DNA from: Myxococcota bacterium | Lineage (GTDB): Bacteria; Myxococcota; Kuafuiibacteriia; Kuafuiibacteriales; Kuafuiibacteriaceae | DNA length: 41,458 bases | Direction: 5' to 3' | NCBI GenBank assembly: GCA_028289325.1 | Contig: JANQQN010000225.1 | Span: 1-41,458, forward strand | Part shown: piece by piece, positions 39,310-41,458 of the stretch | Position numbering within the stretch: position 1 is the first letter of the stretch | Layout of the letters: the number at the start of each line of letters is the position of its first letter | Notes under the pieces: generated by a model | What the model was told of the DNA's origin: nothing | Seen by the model: the letters and a program-made list of their open reading frames with translations, nothing else | Databases searched by the model: none | Position numbers and translations under genes: made by a program

Positions 39310-41458
39310 TCAGCTTGGGCCGTCTCGCATCAGACGCACGATACGGACCCGCAGCGCCTCCAGTGGACTATCGAGAGCCATCAGCTCGGCGGGAGGCGCC
39401 GCGTCGACGGCCTCCTGGAGGCTCGCCGGGGCATCATCGATCAACAGCAGCATCGCAACGCTGCGCGTCTCAGGGTGATTACGGGTAAGTTTAAGCAGGG
39501 ACAGGCCGTCTCGTCCTGGAAGGTCCGCGACCACCACGACCGTTCGGTATGGCTTGGCGCGCATAAGGGACCACACTTCATGACCATCGTGGGCGGTGTC
39601 CACCGCAAAGCCTTCCCGCTCCAGGGCGTCGGCGAGCTCCAACCGATTCGTTAACCCGGCGAGCAGTAGCCGAGGGACCACCTGGCCCGCGACCGGCAAA
39701 TCCAGCTCCGGATACAGCTCTCGAAGCTGGGCCACGAGGGCTTCCATAACGCCGGTGTCGAGCTCGGTCCCAACGTGGCTCCGGAGGGACTGGAGAACCC
39801 TGGCCGGCCGACGGCTGGCCCCGGCGACGGGCATCATCTCCGCGAAGAACATTTCCACTGCCCATAGGGTTTGCGCGGCGGGGGGCCCCGGGAGTCCCGG
39901 CTGGGGACGGAATCGGAACAATCGGCGCGCCTCTACGGGCACGAGGTCGCTGATATCGTTCGCCGAGACCCGCAGTCGGTGCTGCATCTGACGGAAGGCC
40001 ATCGCGACCGCGACCCGCATCGCGGTGTCGTGGCCCAGGCCGAGTCGAAGACAAACCTGCCGGGCCAGCCGACTCGGCCAGCCCTCGGGGGGACCCGCGG
40101 GCGCCGGGCCGACGCCGAGCGCCCGGCCGGCGAGGGCCGCCAGCCGCTCGACCAGCCCGTCCGTGGCCAGGGGCGGCCCCAGGAGCCGGGACGCGGCGGG
40201 GGGCACCATTCGCCACTCCGCGGTCGACCGCTCGGGCGGGGTGACCGTGCCTGAGGCGCTGGAGATCACCAGCAGGCTGGGATGGAGACCGTCGAGGTGG
40301 CGCTCGGCCTCGGCCCAAGTCCTGAATGCCGCGGCCGAAATCCCCCCTTTGCGGAGGATCGACTCCGTCGTTTCCGACGGAAGGGCCGGCTCGATGACCA
40401 CCACGGACCTCGAGCGGGATGCGGGCTCGGCGGACACCGGCGCGTCGGGCTCGGTGTCCTGGGCGGGAATGCGAGGCGCCTTGAGCGCACCGAGGACCTC
40501 CCTGAGGCTCGGGTATCGGCCTTCGGGAGACGGGGACAGCATCCGCATGCAGCAGTGGGACAGCGTGCCGTCGACGTTGGGATTGTGGTCCTTCGGGGAC
40601 CGAATCCCTCGATGCCGGATGGCGATGGACAGCGCTTTATCGTCGACCCCTTCGAACGGCCGCTGGCCCACCAGGAGCTGGTACAGCAGCGCCCCGAGCG
40701 CGAACTGCTCGGAGCGATGGTCGTACGGCGCCCCCGCCACGCTCTCGGGCGCCTGCGCGAGCAGCGGGCGCGGCGGCGCCCCGACCTCGCCGGACTCCCC
40801 GAGGTGGGCCATATCGACGAACCTCGCCCCCTCTTGGCCCACGCAGATGCTGGCCGCACGCACGTGACCGAGCACCAGCCCATTCGTGTGCAGATAGAGC
40901 AGCCCCTCGGTGACGTCGGTCAGGACGCCCCGGATCCGAGCCATCGACAGGCCCCCGGGATCTGCGAGGAGTTCGGTCAGCAGGGTCCCGGTTGGACTCT
41001 CGAACACCAGGAAGTACAGCGAGCCGTCGCGCCCGCCGTCGAGCAGGGACGGCAACGTCGAGTGGCGCAGCCCGGACCATCGCCGGCCGGCAACCTTGAA
41101 CCGCGACACTCGCTGCTCCGAGGTCAGATGGGGGTCCCAGCCCCGTCGAGGGTCCAGCAGGTGAATGCGAACCGGTCGCGACAAGTTCGGGTCCCAACCC
41201 GTCAACACCCACATCCCGCGGACCTGCGCGAGGGCGGACCGGATGTGATAACGCCCCACGCGAGCGGGCACGCCCCCCTCCGCTCGCTGGGCCTCCAGCT
41301 GGGACTGCAGAGAGGCCGGCGCCGGCTCTTCGACCGTGGCCGGCCCGTCTTGGGCGGATACGTCGATGCTCCGCCGTTCGCGCCGGTCCACCGCCAACGC
41401 GGTGTCGGTGCGCCCGGTCTCCGCGTTTCGAACCCCCGGGCCTGGCGCGCGCGAGCGG
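39310..41458 (-). CDS. Pseudokinase scaffold with receiver-like and HD-GYP-like domains, 5' end outside window
   Basis: The frame is open to the window edge; the first visible start codon is TTG 41397, and residues are numbered from it. Residues about 45-310 are kinase-like but inactive: VRIH replaces VAIK (His79 for the ATP Lys), the catalytic loop is LGHVRAASICV with no HRD Asp or Asn, and DFG reads DMA. The fold is supported by APES (216-219) and SEQFALGALLYQLLVG (229-244). A degenerate receiver-like domain (about 330-425), a degenerate HD-GYP-like helical domain (440-565) and a second receiver-like domain (574-692, VVVADLPGRDG with the Asp out of register) follow. It should act as a scaffold or allosteric partner. 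It ends 52 bp before the membrane-protein gene. Confidence 0.8.
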   Translation of the reverse strand, partial: RSRAPGPGVRNAETGRTDTALAVDRRERRSIDVSAQDGPATVEEPAPASLQSQLEAQRAEGGVPARVGRYHIRSALAQVRGMWVLTGWDPNLSRPVRIHLLDPRRGWDPHLTSEQRVSRFKVAGRRWSGLRHSTLPSLLDGGRDGSLYFLVFESPTGTLLTELLADPGGLSMARIRGVLTDVTEGLLYLHTNGLVLGHVRAASICVGQEGARFVDMAHLGESGEVGAPPRPLLAQAPESVAGAPYDHRSEQFALGALLYQLLVGQRPFEGVDDKALSIAIRHRGIRSPKDHNPNVDGTLSHCCMRMLSPSPEGRYPSLREVLGALKAPRIPAQDTEPDAPVSAEPASRSRSVVVIEPALPSETTESILRKGGISAAAFRTWAEAERHLDGLHPSLLVISSASGTVTPPERSTAEWRMVPPAASRLLGPPLATDGLVERLAALAGRALGVGPAPAGPPEGWPSRLARQVCLRLGLGHDTAMRVAVAMAFRQMQHRLRVSANDISDLVPVEARRLFRFRPQPGLPGPPAAQTLWAVEMFFAEMMPVAGASRRPARVLQSLRSHVGTELDTGVMEALVAQLRELYPELDLPVAGQVVPRLLLAGLTNRLELADALEREGFAVDTAHDGHEVWSLMRAKPYRTVVVVADLPGRDGLSLLKLTRNHPETRSVAMLLLIDDAPASLQEAVDAAPPAELMALDSPLEALRVRIVRLMRDGPS

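Noticed and set aside
1..41458. CRISPR array, insertion sequence or prophage
   Set aside because: No regularly spaced direct repeats, transposase or phage structural genes were seen; genes are ordinary-looking and coherent in composition apart from the 4319-5166 gap.

Overview
The window is about 41 kb of very GC-rich, densely packed bacterial DNA. There is no rRNA, tRNA, insertion sequence or CRISPR array that I can see. The mix of sigma-54 enhancer-binding proteins, a eukaryote-like Ser/Thr kinase, FHA signalling, a PilT-type ATPase, LPP20 lipoproteins and many signal-peptide or lipobox proteins of unknown function points to a Gram-negative, myxobacteria-like organism (Myxococcota, former Deltaproteobacteria). 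This is an inference from gene content; no marker gene fixes the taxon.

Layout. 1-2090 (minus): two tandem LPP20-like lipoproteins and a trypsin/HtrA-like protease cut by the window edge. 2580-4318 (plus): glutamate racemase overlapping a UbiA-type prenyltransferase. 4319-5166: an unusually AT-rich, gene-free gap between two convergent genes. 5167-10155: a PilT-like ATPase with an extra N-terminal module, a stand-alone 5'-3' exonuclease, a HemF-like oxidase, an RmlD-like reductase and a small zinc-ribbon membrane protein. 10190-14453: an unusual ketosynthase, a sigma-54 activator and a divergent exported protein; activator and exported protein each have a near-consensus -24/-12 promoter at the start codon. 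14454-19948 (minus): an apparent signalling operon of transmembrane Ser/Thr kinase, periplasmic protein, FHA-GAF-sigma-54 activator and pentapeptide-repeat protein. 20045-26045: a TIG lipoprotein, an acyl-CoA ligase, a repeat-type helical protein and an MltD-like lytic transglycosylase. 26011-32177 (plus): a coupled operon of a giant SEDS-like protein, a class B PBP-like transpeptidase and a small exported protein, followed by what looks like the tail of a histidine kinase. 32184-41458 (minus): a four-gene set of a pseudokinase/pseudo-receiver scaffold, a five-helix membrane protein, a P-loop GTPase-like protein and a 1,246-residue membrane-anchored protein.

Two parts look least described. 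One is the last four-gene set, which combines an apparently dead kinase scaffold, a DxAGE-type GTPase and a giant partner. The other is the facing SEDS/PBP operon, whose glycosyltransferase-like member carries a roughly 425-residue ectodomain. They converge on each other and both handle or contact the envelope, so a joint role in envelope signalling or growth is possible but unproven. The kinase/FHA/sigma-54 operon is a second self-contained signalling circuit.

Start codons were chosen from ribosome-binding sites where one was visible. Many genes here lack a clear one, and those cases are flagged. All residue positions were counted by hand and may be off by a few.
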